Positions 50,515 through 62,726 of a stretch of DNA of 64,000 bases are shown piece after piece. The stretch's first letter is position 1, and the number at the start of each line of letters is the position of its first letter. The position numbers were made by a program, and so were the translations under genes. Location of the stretch: NCBI GenBank assembly GCA_023974075.1, contig CM043800.1:33788952-33852951 (forward strand), read 5' to 3'. The DNA comes from Chaenocephalus aceratus. Taxonomy: Eukaryota > Chordata > Actinopteri > Perciformes > Channichthyidae. Below the pieces are notes generated by a model that was given only the letters and a program-made list of their open reading frames with translations, made no database searches and was not told the origin of the DNA.

Positions 50515-53500
50515 GATTTCAAATAATGTTATTAATATTATTGTTATTATCATTAATTTATTTTTTGATAGAAAGCATTTCTCAATGTATTCTGTATTTA
50601 TGACTTCTGGCAGAACACGATGCTGGAGTTTAGAAGGATTCCTAGAAAGTAACATCGGCAGAAGGACCTCCTGCGGTTTGCTCTCATTCATATTGCCTAA
50701 AAGGAAAGCAATGTTAGTTAAAAAAACAACTTGATTAATTAACAAGAGACAGTCATCTTTGCAGTTCATAACTCGCTGAACCCTGGCTGGAGTCCAGCAG
50801 GGAGATCTTGGCTTCAAGCCAGAATAATCTGAGGCAGCACTTCAAATACTAACCTCTCCACTGAAAATGATCCGGCTCATGATACTTCATTAGAGTGTAC
50901 TTAAATTGTCTACTGAGCGGTTTATTATAAGCATACAATGTTATATATTCGTGCAACCAACGTTTTTAGTGTGTATGGTGTAAGGCGTTTAATTAAATAT
51001 AAATGACTGACATTTTCAGAGGTTTGTCCAAAAAACTCCATCCCATTGTCGAGCAAATTGTTGATGAAGGACACATGAAGTATACCAAAATGTATAATAA
51101 TGTAGCGTAAATATACAGCTTTTATAATGTGAAGTTTGGTCTTACAATTCTAAATTATGTATGTTTATCTCCAAAAGATGCAAAAATGAATAGATTAGAT
51201 CGATCGTTTTTTTAATCTTCTTTTAAAAAAAAGATTTAAAAAACGATCATTGTTTTATTATTATTATTTATTAATATGTTTTTACTTTTTAATTGTTTTA
51301 TTCACAGAGGTACTTTTAAAGCTTCAAAAACTGCAGGATCAACAAGATTTTTATAATATGCCCATCGTTTTTGAGATTTAAAAATACCACATGAAAAGAG
51401 CTTTTTAAATGTCACCATCTCATAATTGAATGCCAGTTTCCCAAACTCATAAAAACGACTTAATTTCTGGTACAAATCTATATGTTGATTTGCGTGGTTA
51501 TAATCGGCTAAATAACAAACTTGTTTTAGCTTAAATCTTTATAGGGAAGCCTGTTTATAAACATATTTGTATTCAAAGATGTTTGTATTTTTCAAGAGAG
51601 TTTATTGGTAGCACTACTTAACACTTTGGCGTTGTGCATTTCTTTGATTTATACTTTTGTCATTTATCTAATGTGGTAAATGTAGTTCTGTGGATGATGT
51701 AATGTTTGGAGCCACAGATCGGTGTTTTGCGGGTCCACAAGAGGTCGTTGTGTACTTGTGATGAAATCGACAGGTCACCTCTGAAACACCCATCAGGCCG
51801 CACACAGAGGTGGAGCTGTTTTCATTCACCAAAAAATATATTTTTTAAAAGACTGATAACTGGTAAAGTTAAGTAAAAATAATTGTATAACCCTAACCCC
51901 ATTGAACTGAAGGTCTTTCTCCTTCTCACAGGAGGACAATTAGGCTAAACTTCTTATTTAATAGGATTTAATTATGCCACAAAAAACGTGGTTTATCCTT
52001 CTTACGTGTTTTGGTATAATCAGAACCAATTAGTATTCCCAAAAATATGTATGTTTCCTATCTTGCTTTATATTTCCATTTTATTATAATTATTTAATGC
52101 CAGCTGTAGTTGTTTTTAATCAGCTCACTCTTATATGTTTTAGTAAATGTAAAACATTTTAGTAAGGGCTACATGTTGGTTATTTCGTAGCTGGATGGTT
52201 TTCTTTCAAGCTTGGTTGTGAGATCACTTTCCTGTGTCTTTGATTCATCCATCACTCCACAAGGACACGAGTCAACATCTTTACGTGATGCATGTAATCA
52301 ATCACTATCGATCCATGAATTCGTTTGGCCAGCTTGGCTTGTTTACATGCTGCCATCTTGTATTTTGGGGAGTAAAACAAAATATCAGTTATGTATTCGT
52401 TTTTGTCTTGTTTAGTTCAAGTTAACTTTCGTTTTCTTGTAGGCTATATTTGAAGCTCTTGGCCTCGGAGGTTTGAGTCAGTTTAGCTGCTTCTCGCTCC
52501 TTCCTGGGAGGACAACACTTCCCCCCGCCATGTTTCATCTGGATTAGCATTACAACCCTCTGTGGCATGTTAGGACAGCAGCCCACTGATAGCAAAGAAA
52601 CAAACGCAATCACGACGAGAAACAAAACACGATATTACATCAAGCACACTTTTGTGAATTAATTGCCATGAGTGGAACACATGAAATAAGCAAATGGACA
52701 AAGGTGACTTGCAATAAATCATAGGCCTATTGTAAAGATAATTAAAACCCATATTAAACCAAATCAGTCTTACAAAAACCCTGTCGGTTTCAGGTGTATT
52801 TCCTTCGTATTTTCTACGTTTTGATCACACTTCAAATGATGTAAAATGTCTTTATTTCTGCCTATTTCCGTGATTATTAAACAATTATCTATTGGATGTT
52901 AGACATTGAGAAATACCTTTCAATTAGGTTTAACTTGTTTTATACAGAAATAAGCCCTGTCCTTCAACCACATTACTACAAATTGTGATTTTCAAACAAA
53001 AGGGTATTTTGTAAAAATATTTAAGACACTGTATCTTCCTGAGAGTCTCTTAAAACTGAAATAAATACCATTAAAACCTAAGTATTTTCGTGAGGAGTGT
53101 TGGTCACTTCCCACATCTGGGCCCTTCTATCACACAATATCCAATACATCCTTGGGGAATACAATTGTGAATCACGTGGACATGACCGAGAGTATGTGGG
53201 GGGTTTGTTGGATGAGAAATGGTCATTTGTATTGACCAACACACCGAGCTGACCACTGCAGAAGAGAGAGAGGAGGAAAAGGCTTTGCAAGAAAGAAAGA
53301 AAGACACCAGGAGTAAACTGGCCCACAAACATGGCAGAAGGTATGTTGGGAGCTTTGGGGTGGAGTTATCTCTTCTTGCATTGTTTTACAAGTTTTTCCT
53401 TTTTTTGAGGGGGGGATTCTTCAGTAAAAATCCTGCCCGATGACCCCCACCCCCTCCACCTCTCATTGTTTAGGAGGAATAGGTTGCCAGCCCCCTTTTG

Positions 53501-53560
53501 TTTACCTCCCTCTCCCGCTTTCCCTCTCACTGCGCAGTTTCTGGCTTTAGCTGCATTTTG
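50515..53560. other. MANEAL-LIN28A intergenic region
   Basis: Three kilobases of AT-rich DNA with no convincing exon. It holds an A/T hairpin near 51203-51250. LIN28A regulatory sequence probably lies towards the right end, but I could not define it. Short frames such as 53219-53443 have no conserved content. Confidence 0.45.
51203..51250. repeat. Near-perfect 18-bp AT hairpin bounded by GATC
   Basis: GATCGTTTTTTTAATCTT and the mirrored AAGATTTAAAAAACGATC pair with one internal mismatch across a short A/T loop. Confidence 0.7.
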
Positions 53561-53660
53561 CATGAAAGTGGCAATCTGTGAGGATTACCCAGTTTGAGGG
53601 CTAGAGAAAAAGGATACTGTAGCTTGAGTGCTTATTTTGACTCAAGGCAGAACTGAAGAC

Positions 53661-56600
53661 ATGGGCTCCGTTTCAAACCAGGAATTCCCAGGTGGAGTAA
53701 CAAAATAAACTGCTTTTTGCTGTTTTTGTACGAGTTAATTAACTTGTTTTCTGACGGGGCTTTCGCTACCTGATCGTAGTGGAGAATTTAAAAGGCATTG
53801 TTCATGCACGTGAGGGTCGACACGAGCGACTATCGATAGATTTTGTAGAGATTATTACATCCTGCAAACCCTGTAAATCGCCTTTTTAGCTCAGAAAAAT
53901 GGGATAGTCATTCAGAAATAATGTTGTTTAGTTGCTTTTATGACATTTGTGATGATCGAAATTAAGCCAAAACGCAGCCTCAGCTTGTTACTACTTTCAT
54001 TGATTTGTATTGATTGGTGATGCAGCGACGCGAAAGAAAGGGGAGAAAAGTTTCACTATTGAAATGAAGCCTTTTTTGGAAAACAGTATTATTTTAAGAG
54101 AAAAATAAGTAGGTTTTTAATTAATAATGCTTCTTTTTTATGTATTGCAGGAGTGTGTAAGCCCGAGGAGGATGAAGGACCGTGCACCGAGGAAGACTGC
54201 CAGTCTTTCCACGGAGTCGGCGTGTGCAAATGGTTCAACGTCCGCATGGGCTTCGGGTTCCTGTCCATGACGGACCGGGAGGGAGTGCCTCTGGAAGAAC
54301 CGGTCGACGTATTTGTCCATCAGGTAGGATGACTTTATCTCGGTGCCGTTTGAAAATTGTGAAATTCAATGGCCGGAAACCCCAAACTGGAGATGCATCT
54401 CAACATTGCAAAAAAAGTATCAACACCTGGGGAGCTGAAAATCCACTTTTAAGTGACATTTCCAACCAGCAACAGTGAGATCATCCCACCCGTTTCTAAT
54501 ACAGATAAATGTGTGTTTTTTTTGCATTGTTGAAACTAGTCAGTAGTCACCAATGAGTCATTAGTCCTTGAAAAACGATACCCAAAAAAATAGCCATGTT
54601 AAGTTAACCGAAAACCTAATACTCAATACCCAATGAAGGTTGATTAAAGTTAATTTAAATGAGATGTTTTAACCGGGTGTTGTTTGTAGATGTTTCTCCA
54701 TCAGGGAACACGTGTTGCAGCCAGAGGAGATCTGCCGGACTCCCTCGTGATTTTTTTTCTGTGAGGTAGAAACCAACTTGTGGTTAGAGCTTGCACGCTC
54801 CAATATGTTGGCATCAATGCATATAAGATGGTGAATATAGATCCCAGTGAGTGCTGTGTGAGCTGCATGAAAACTGCTCTTTTAAGAAGAAGGAAACGTT
54901 CAATTGATCCTCTCCTGAAGCCATTTCAACATCGATATAACTTAAGTATTTGTTTGGAAAATGAGGAGTAGATTTCCCATTTAGCATTACATCTTTTCAC
55001 AAAGTGGAAGCTTTTCAAATTAGTCATACATTGTTTGACCTCAGTGAAAAGGCACACTATCTCCACATTGATTATTGACCACTTATTTTTAAACGTTAGA
55101 GTATGATTCTTAGACACACACACCTTTGTCTGGCAATATTAATGATTTTGCCTTTTGTATGTCTTCACCAGGCTAACAATCATTTCACATTTATGTATGT
55201 ATGACGGTATTTTGTGGGCCAAATCTAACTGTGAATGTTATGGTTGGTGATGTTTCCACTCACGGTTTCATTGTTTCTTTCTCAAATTGAAGAGATAAAA
55301 GAAAACTTCTCGGTTCATCCAAGTTTACCCAACGCCTTCATTTACCTTCTTACATACCGAGTGGGAGGTAGAGAGCTTTGGGGGGTGGGGGTGTATTTCC
55401 CCCCTACTTCTCATGTGGGTGAGCGTCTCCATTGCCGTCTGATAAGATAAAAGCTTAGCATGTGAATGAGAGGAGTCCTCACTAGCTGCTCATTCACCTC
55501 AAGGTTCCTGTCATAAAGTGATTAAAGGCCCTTTGATGTCTGCTCAACCCCCTCAGTGTGTGTGGCATCTGTTATACTAGCTTTAAAGAGGAAAGAAGAT
55601 ATCAGGGTTTATTTTAGGTAAATGTCCCTTGGCCACACCAGGCCATGACCCCCCAGGACCTCATGTTGTGGGGACATTTGTCTCCCACAGTGCCCTTTTT
55701 TTTTTTTTTAAAGATATCACTTTATATGCTATATATATCCTTATGAGGTTACATTTTAGTCTTAAAAAACCTGCATTTTCAAATTTAAGTGGAAGCCAGT
55801 TTCCCACTCTTACTCATCTCTGTGTTATCTGCTCTCTGCTTTTGATGATGCATATTGAGAAATTGCTCTTTGCAGCCGTTGTAACTGGAATATTTTTTGA
55901 CTATACTCAGGAAGTGGGTGCCTGATTAATCATAATGCAAATCAAAACATGAGTTCAACACGAGACAGAAACCTACAGTTTGGTGCCCAGGTAGTTTAAC
56001 AAGAAAATTGAGATGCACAAGATGTGCTACTAGAAGTGAACAGTCATTATTTGCATCTCTACAAAAAACTTCAATTTCTTGGATGAAAACAGTTGATTTT
56101 TGCTTACATTTAAAGTGAAAACGGTTAATTCTCAGCAATAACCCCACACTGTGCTCTCAATATATTCACAAGAAATGGGCAACTAATGACGTACTTCCAT
56201 CTCTGTCACTGAAAAAGGAAAAGAGACGCGTGTCAATGATAGATGCTGCGAGGTAATGGCAACGTAAAATGCTTCAACCCTAAAATTAGTGGCCGCGTGT
56301 CCAGGAAAATGAACTCCCAGGGTCCTCTGGCCTTTGTGCAGGTGGACAATAGAGCCATGCATCCGAATGAAGCACCCCTCGGCCGTGACCGAGCCCCTCT
56401 TTGTCTCAGCAGCAGCCCTGCTTTTGTCCCCCTCGGCTCTGATGTCTTTCTCTGCGTCACTTGGCTTCTAGACACATTCTGGGAAAAGGTTAAAGTTTAC
56501 AGTAGACCTCCTAAAATACACCTGAACATTACATAATTGAAGTTAAGCCCCTGTACCTGCACTGTGTGTGTGGATAACCTGATGTGGCTATTGAGGGTCT

Positions 56601-59600
56601 GTCATGGGGGTGGGGAAGGTCACACATGGAAGAGGAAGTGGGTTAACGGTCACCAAAGACGAGAGGCCTGATGGGATTGAGGCTTTGTGGACGTCCTTGT
56701 TGTCACTCAGATGTCATGGCTCACTACTTTTGCAGCAGATGCTCACAACTGTCGCAGGATTAGAAAGGACGGTGCTTTTGTTTGGTTTTGTTTTCTAATG
56801 GCATACAACATTAGTAGTTATTATCGTACCCCCTTGTATCCTTTAATTACTAAACCGTCCTAAAGGATCCTTCTGTTGGATTCAGTTTAAAGCAAAGCCT
56901 AGACTATCTTCACATCAAACTGGATGCTTTGAGAAGATCATTTTGATCTCCGGTGGTTTTGATAAACACAGAGTGCAGCTCATCGTTCATGATTAGAAGG
57001 ATGGATGTGACTTTACTCAAAAATGAGATAAAGAAAAGGGGATTATGTTTATCAAAACAAACCTGCTACATCATAGATCTTCGTTCTTGTGTAAACAGCT
57101 TCTATAGTTGTGACAAGTTAATCTCACAACCCCACCAAGGGAATTTCAGAGAGGGTTTCCCATGTTTTGATAATCTGAGTTTTATCCTTAAAACTGCTCC
57201 ACACCTTCCCTTCCCTTCATCGTGGTTTGAAAGTATGAAAACCTCAAAGGTCAGTTCAGGTGAACATAGTCTCAGTGAATATGTAACTTAGCAGCAGGCA
57301 AAGTAAATGTTCACTATAAGCAAATGCAATAAAATCATGTCATTCATTTCCCCCCCAAAAATGTCAGCCATTCACGTTCTGTTATCAAAGGAAGATATCA
57401 ATCAATTGTGCTTTCCCTTTAACTTTTATCTTCCACGTCTTTCTGCCAAACAACTATCCAAGGAATGTCACCCTGACCCCCAACCTCCCAGAGAACCACG
57501 CTGCCTTCTCACCCCACCCCCAACTGCTGCACTAACCCCTGCATCCTGCAGTTTAGGGTTAGTGGTGGTGGTCAGTGTGTTAGTGGAGCTTTGTGATGTG
57601 GGTGGGAAGAGAGATGGGGTGGGGGCAGCAGTGAGGAATGCCGTTCCTCCGGAGGGGGGGATGGGTTGAAGGTTATCCTCGTCAGGTTTACCACTCAAAC
57701 ACTGCAAAAGGACAATGCAGCATTAAGAGAACAGTGCCTTTTTATTCAAGGTATAGTGTGTGTGTAAATATCAGTAGAGAGGGAGGGGGGAGACATCAAA
57801 CTTTGTGGCGTTTGTTTATCAGGTGGGACATCATGATCACATTAAAATACCTGATAAGTCCTGTAGGGCTCTGATGGTATCACTCAGCTAGGAATGGGTG
57901 GGGGGTTGCTCTAAAGTATTCACAGGCTCAATGGGGGGGGGGGTGATTTGGTCACTGGTTGGTCATATGGCAGTTTCTGAAAAACACAATCAGTTCTTTA
58001 CATATATTACAATAAGATCAATTTCATGGGAAAAAGCCATAGGTTCCGGTAAACCTCAGTCACCATTACACGTAATAAAACCCCCACCAAACAATATTTT
58101 TAATGCTGAACCCTTTTTCTTGTCTCCTTTCAGAGCAAGTTGCACATGGAGGGCTTCCGCAGCCTGAAAGAAGGCGAAGCGGTCGATTTTAGCTTCAAGA
58201 AGTCATCAAAGGGCCTGGAGTCGCAGCAAGTTACCGGGCCCGATGGCATCCACTGTGTGGGCAGCGAGAGGAGACCCAAAGGCAAGAAGGTCCAGAAGCG
58301 ACGCTCAAAGGGAGATCGGTAAGAAAGTGGAAAAAACCTCTATTTATCTAAAAACGAATCTGAATCAAATGTGGAGATGCATGATTTTCATTGGCCAAGA
58401 AACGATGACTCACCTTTTACATTGGACACCCTTAGAGGCTTTATTTCTCAGGAGTCTTCAAACGTGTAGACTCTTTGTTGTTTCCAGTTGGGATTGGATA
58501 TACGACGACATTTTAGTTTCTCCCCATTTTGCTTCCTCTTCCTCAACCCCCAACCCCCACCTCTAGCCCTAGCAAGGGTCACAGCAGCAGGCTTGACGTG
58601 TGACCTGGATCAATAACTGTTTAAATCTGCTGGCCCCTGGTGAATTCACACCCACTGACTCTCTCTCTCTCTCCCTTCCTCAACCACAAATGTGATTTGT
58701 TACTCCGAAACCAATCTCATAACAAAGAAGATTATCTTAATTTGAATAATGTGAAAAAATCGTCTAAGTGTTTGCATAGTTATTTTATCAAGTATACCAA
58801 CTTTATGTTGTGGTCATTCCTCATCACGGCAAAATACGTGGTTTTACAAAATATTTTCATTTGATCTGAACCTAGTTTAAAGTGTTCCTGGTGGTGATCA
58901 AGCGGCAAAGATACATTTTTGAAGCATTTCTTCTGAAGATGTAAGGATTTCATGCAAAGGCAACAATGTCCGCCGAGTGAAAGAAAGTAGAGCCACAGGG
59001 ACCTTGATTTTTGGGTCCTTCTTTGAATATCGATGTAGGGTTAGAGGTGTATCAACTTCACCTCCCTGTCAGTTGTGATTAGAGCCAGAGAGTAGCCGGT
59101 GTGAGAACAGAGATCATTACCACCTCAAAGAGTCCTGGGAGGCCCGCTGTGGCTCAATACCTCTCCCTGGACCGCACGGATCCATGGATAAGATATCGTT
59201 CGCCTATAGCGTATTTCAATATGCAACTGGATTTCATTGGTTTGCGATTGATTGATCAAGACCATGGATCTCTTTTGATACAAGGGTGGTTTTGTCACCA
59301 CCACCACCACCATCAAAGTGAACAGCTGTTTTTCCATCCAACATGTTATAGACCACCTTTGTGAGTGCTTGTGTATATATATGAGTAAGGGTGGGGAAAA
59401 AAAGCTCCTGTCCATTTAATTGATAACAGATGTAAGAGCCCGGGCGAGGGGGTGAAAGGTCACTGCTACCATGGCAACATCGTATGAGTAAATGCAAAGG
59501 AGGGACTGGGGGCTGGGATGGGATTGGGGGGTTAGAGAAGTGAGGAGAGGGCGGGGAGGGCAGGGTTCAGAGGTCATTACTGCAGCTTTTTTAGACAAAG

Positions 59601-61994
59601 GGACCACTTCCCCTTCCCTCCACTTTCCTCCTGATGGATGCTGATGTGAGGAGCTTCTGTGAAGTGATGGTTTAGACCTTGACACCGGCCCCAACGGCCA
59701 CACTGACCCCTCGGCAGCCGCCCCGTTCAAACGTCATCTGCTACTACAATGGTGGCAGGGGGTCCGCAGTGGCACAGAGTGATCGCCCCACGCCCATCTG
59801 TCTTACGCCCCTGCACGCGTGGCCATTCTTTAGTGTTATGTTTGAACAGAGGTTGGTCGATGGCCCCCGTGATGGCTCCCGCTGACGCCTTTATAGTTGT
59901 CCATTTCTAAAGTTCAATGCCAATGAAACACATGTCTTACTTTGGTACAATGGAGGCCAACGGAAAGCGTTCTGCAGTGACACACTGACAAATAGGACAA
60001 GCTGTTCGGGATACCTTGAGTAAATGAGTCATGGTAACCATACCAGGTCCATGTAATAAGAGACTTGCCAGTTAATTATTGCATAAGACTATAATAGTCC
60101 ACTTAATTGGTGAACTTTGGAGAAAATCTTCTTGCTTTTAAGGATTCAAATGGGAAAAAATGCACCATTTGGTCACTTTCTCATGTTTTTAGACCTTCTG
60201 TAGTAGCTTGCTCCTCCACTGAGCTGTGTGGTGCGACCTGAAATGCCCCTTGCGAGATTTATGTCAATTCATTCCAGGTGAAATGTGGCCATCTAGTGGC
60301 AAAAAGGAGCATCTTGAAATCCCCCTCTACTCCAAATCGTGTTTTGGTTATTGTTTATTCATTTGGATGTTTTATATTCACTGTGCACTTTCACACTAGA
60401 AAGCTGTTTTTCAGATAGATTAGTTTGGAAGCCAATCAATAGTCAATGTGTCCAAATACTGTTTTGAGGTAGCACATTTATTGAATATAGCAATTATTAA
60501 TTACAGTTTCAAAATGTATTGAAGCATTTGGGATTTCAGTGACCATGGTGTCTGGTTAGCAATCAATTTAATGTAGATTTTTTGTGTTTAGACTAAAGGC
60601 CTTTTAACCCAAAAAAGCCACGAGTGACCTATGAGATTGTGACGGGGTTCTAATTGTCCGTTCGAAACATGGCTTAGTCGGTGTTTTAAGCTAAAAAAAC
60701 AGCAACACAGAAATAACGAAACAGCACACCTTAAACAAACAAAATAAAAGACCAAAACAGGCCGTCCATCACTCATTCAGAGTAAACGTGTTCTGTTGCC
60801 TTCTCTGCAACAAACTCCCAAACATGTCCCAGCTGTTGCCTTTACTGCAACATTCTTCAGTGATCCCTTCCAGGGCCAAACCCCGTCCCTTTTGAGCCCA
60901 TAGCCCCTCCCACATGGCTTATTAGCTCAAATTAGCTCAAAACCACACTGTCAACATAGACATCCGACCCAAACATAAACAGGTTAACCACCTCTTAACA
61001 TAATCATTCCCCATAATTAACAGACGCAAAAATAAATAAGAAATTGCATGGTTCATTGCAGGAATTTAAAACACGGAAGTGATGCGCCTCCGTCTTTTCT
61101 CCGAAATGTTTGGTGTGTGTCGGCTGTCAGTGGCGGAGTCAGTCACTCATGTGATGCGCTCCGTCACAGAGATGAACTGAAGTGTTTGACCCCTAATAGC
61201 ATACAAATCCAAGAGGTACCCATCGCTGAGGCTTACAATGTCTTGCATTTGAGCGGTCAACCCAAAGGATTCACTCCCTGGCTCACCTGGCTTCTCTTTC
61301 AGCCAAAACGGGAACCAAAACCACCCGAGCCAATAAACGACATTCATACAATTAACAACTGTGACTTCTAGGAGGTTTCTTTATATTTAAAGGTTGGTTG
61401 TAGGAGGTTGTTTTAGTTTCCCATGGCACTATAGGACCTTTGTAAAGCCGTAGAAGACGGATCAGAGCAGTATTTAGCAGCTAAAGAGGCAGATATTTCT
61501 TTTTAAGAATAAGATGAAAAACTGAGATAAATTAGAGTGAATATTGGCCTCAAAATGACCAGGTGGCCACCAATAAGTCTCTAAATGAGTACAAATGTTG
61601 TTCTATAGAACTTGTAGTCGGTTATTTCATCCTAAACCCTGTAATGATGTCTCTATTGTGTTCAAAGCTTCTTTTCCGCAACCCCCAAAGTGGCCAAACA
61701 ATACATTATTGCATTCTCAAGCACACAGTCCATGCAATTTATGTATTGCTCTGTTCTTTTTGTAGGTGCTATAACTGCGGAGACCTGGACCACCATGCCA
61801 AAGAGTGCAAGTTGCCACCCCAGCCCAAGAAGTGCCATTTCTGCCAGAGCATCGACCACATGGTTGCCAACTGCCCAATCAAAGCACAACAGTCGTCGCC
61901 AGGATCTCAGGGAAAACCGTCCCCCTCGAAAGGAGACAACGTGGAGGAGGAGGAGCACAGCCTCGCGGCACCCCCTCCCGAAGCCTCTGATTAG
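53661..61994 (+). CDS. lin28a: LIN28A RNA-binding protein, complete, 205 residues
   Basis: Exons: 53661-53691 (ATG), 54151-54323, 58134-58318 and 61766-61994 (stop TAG 61992-61994); 618 nt in frame. LIN28A binds the loop of pre-let-7, blocks its maturation and recruits a terminal uridylyltransferase; it also binds mRNAs in embryonic cells. Seen: an N-terminus MGSVSNQEF shared with mammals; a cold-shock domain at about residues 32-105 with VCKWFNVRMGFGFLSM and VDVFVHQSKLHMEGFRS; a basic linker (RRPKGKKVQKRRSKGDR); two CCHC knuckles, C131-C134-H139-C144 (CYNCGDLDHHAKEC) and C153-C156-H161-C166 (CHFCQSIDHMVANC); and an acidic tail VEEEEHSL. The linker-knuckle junction falls on an exon boundary, as in mammals. 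Human LIN28A is 209 residues. LIN28B is less likely because it carries a longer C-terminal tail. Confidence 0.97.
54324..58133 (+). other. lin28a: LIN28A intron between the two cold-shock-domain exons
   Basis: A 3.8-kb intron with no recognised transposon ends. It holds short homopolymer and GT/GGGG-rich patches (for example 55379-55393 and 57930-57943). No exon-like reading frame stood out. Confidence 0.6.
58319..61765 (+). other. lin28a: Last LIN28A intron
   Basis: A 3.4-kb intron. A short (CAC)n run lies near 59297-59312. 'Gccatctagtggc' at about 60287 is a fragment common to vertebrate repeats. No gene or complete mobile element was recognised. Confidence 0.55.
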
Positions 61995-62090
61995 GCGAGT
62001 TATCGGGGAAGAGCAGAGGCCAATCAAACTGCTTCGATGGTGAGACGGGACACATGGATCCCCTTCCACCTGTCGAAGCTGCTTTTGAAA

Positions 62091-62098
62091 CTACCTCA
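62091..62098 (+). promoter_or_regulatory. lin28a: let-7 seed-match site 1 in LIN28A 3'UTR
   Basis: CTACCTCA is the full 8-mer complement of the let-7 seed. It lies 97 nt after the stop codon. Confidence 0.75.
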
Positions 62099-62329
62099 GG
62101 TTAAAAAAAAAAAATGCTGATGAAGAATGTTGCTAAAGTTTTTGTTGATTTGTTTTACGTTGGTGTAACACTCAGGAATACTGCTGTATTATTGCACTCA
62201 GGACGCTTTCTAAATGTTCGAATCACTGCTGTTTGAGGCGTTGAGATTGTAGTGCCATATAACAGATTATCTTTTTTAAGTAGAATCTATGTTTTGTTTT
62301 TATGTGAAACTGCCCTTACAGTGGGTGGT

Positions 62330-62337
62330 CTACCTCA
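62330..62337 (+). promoter_or_regulatory. lin28a: let-7 seed-match site 2 in LIN28A 3'UTR
   Basis: A second exact CTACCTCA 8-mer. Confidence 0.75.
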
Positions 62338-62718
62338 TTTGTTTTGCGTAATACTCAGTAAGTGTGTTTAAGTATTAGAGTTACACTTTTGCTGCCTTAC
62401 CAATTAGTCTCCTTCCTGACTGTTACACCTGACTATCCGACAAGGCAGAGACTTTAACGTTGGGACCTCTGTAATGAATGTTACTTTGCATATCGCATGG
62501 GGAGAGGGAGGGTTTGTGAAAACATATGGGATTGGTTTTACGGTATAGCTTTAGGCAATGTATTGGCGTATGTCAATATTGCAATCGACCATCCAGTGAT
62601 CCTGGGGCGAAATGAATGTCAGACCAGAAGTGGTTTTTCAAGCTGTCGGTCAGATTCATTTTTTTGTCATTTTCATTATTTTCGTCCAGCCTTTTGCTGG
62701 CTGTCTAAATGTGCCGAT

Positions 62719-62726
62719 CTACCTCA
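62719..62726 (+). promoter_or_regulatory. lin28a: let-7 seed-match site 3 in LIN28A 3'UTR
   Basis: A third exact CTACCTCA 8-mer, still upstream of the first polyadenylation signal. Confidence 0.75.

Noticed and set aside
53219..53443. Frame with a charged EEREEEKALQERKK stretch before LIN28A
   Set aside because: No splice context, no conserved continuation, and it runs into G-rich low-complexity sequence.
53550..53580. Octamer-like 'attttgcat' upstream of LIN28A as a pluripotency-factor site
   Set aside because: It has an extra T compared with ATTTGCAT and no adjacent Sox site at proper spacing; too weak to report as a feature.
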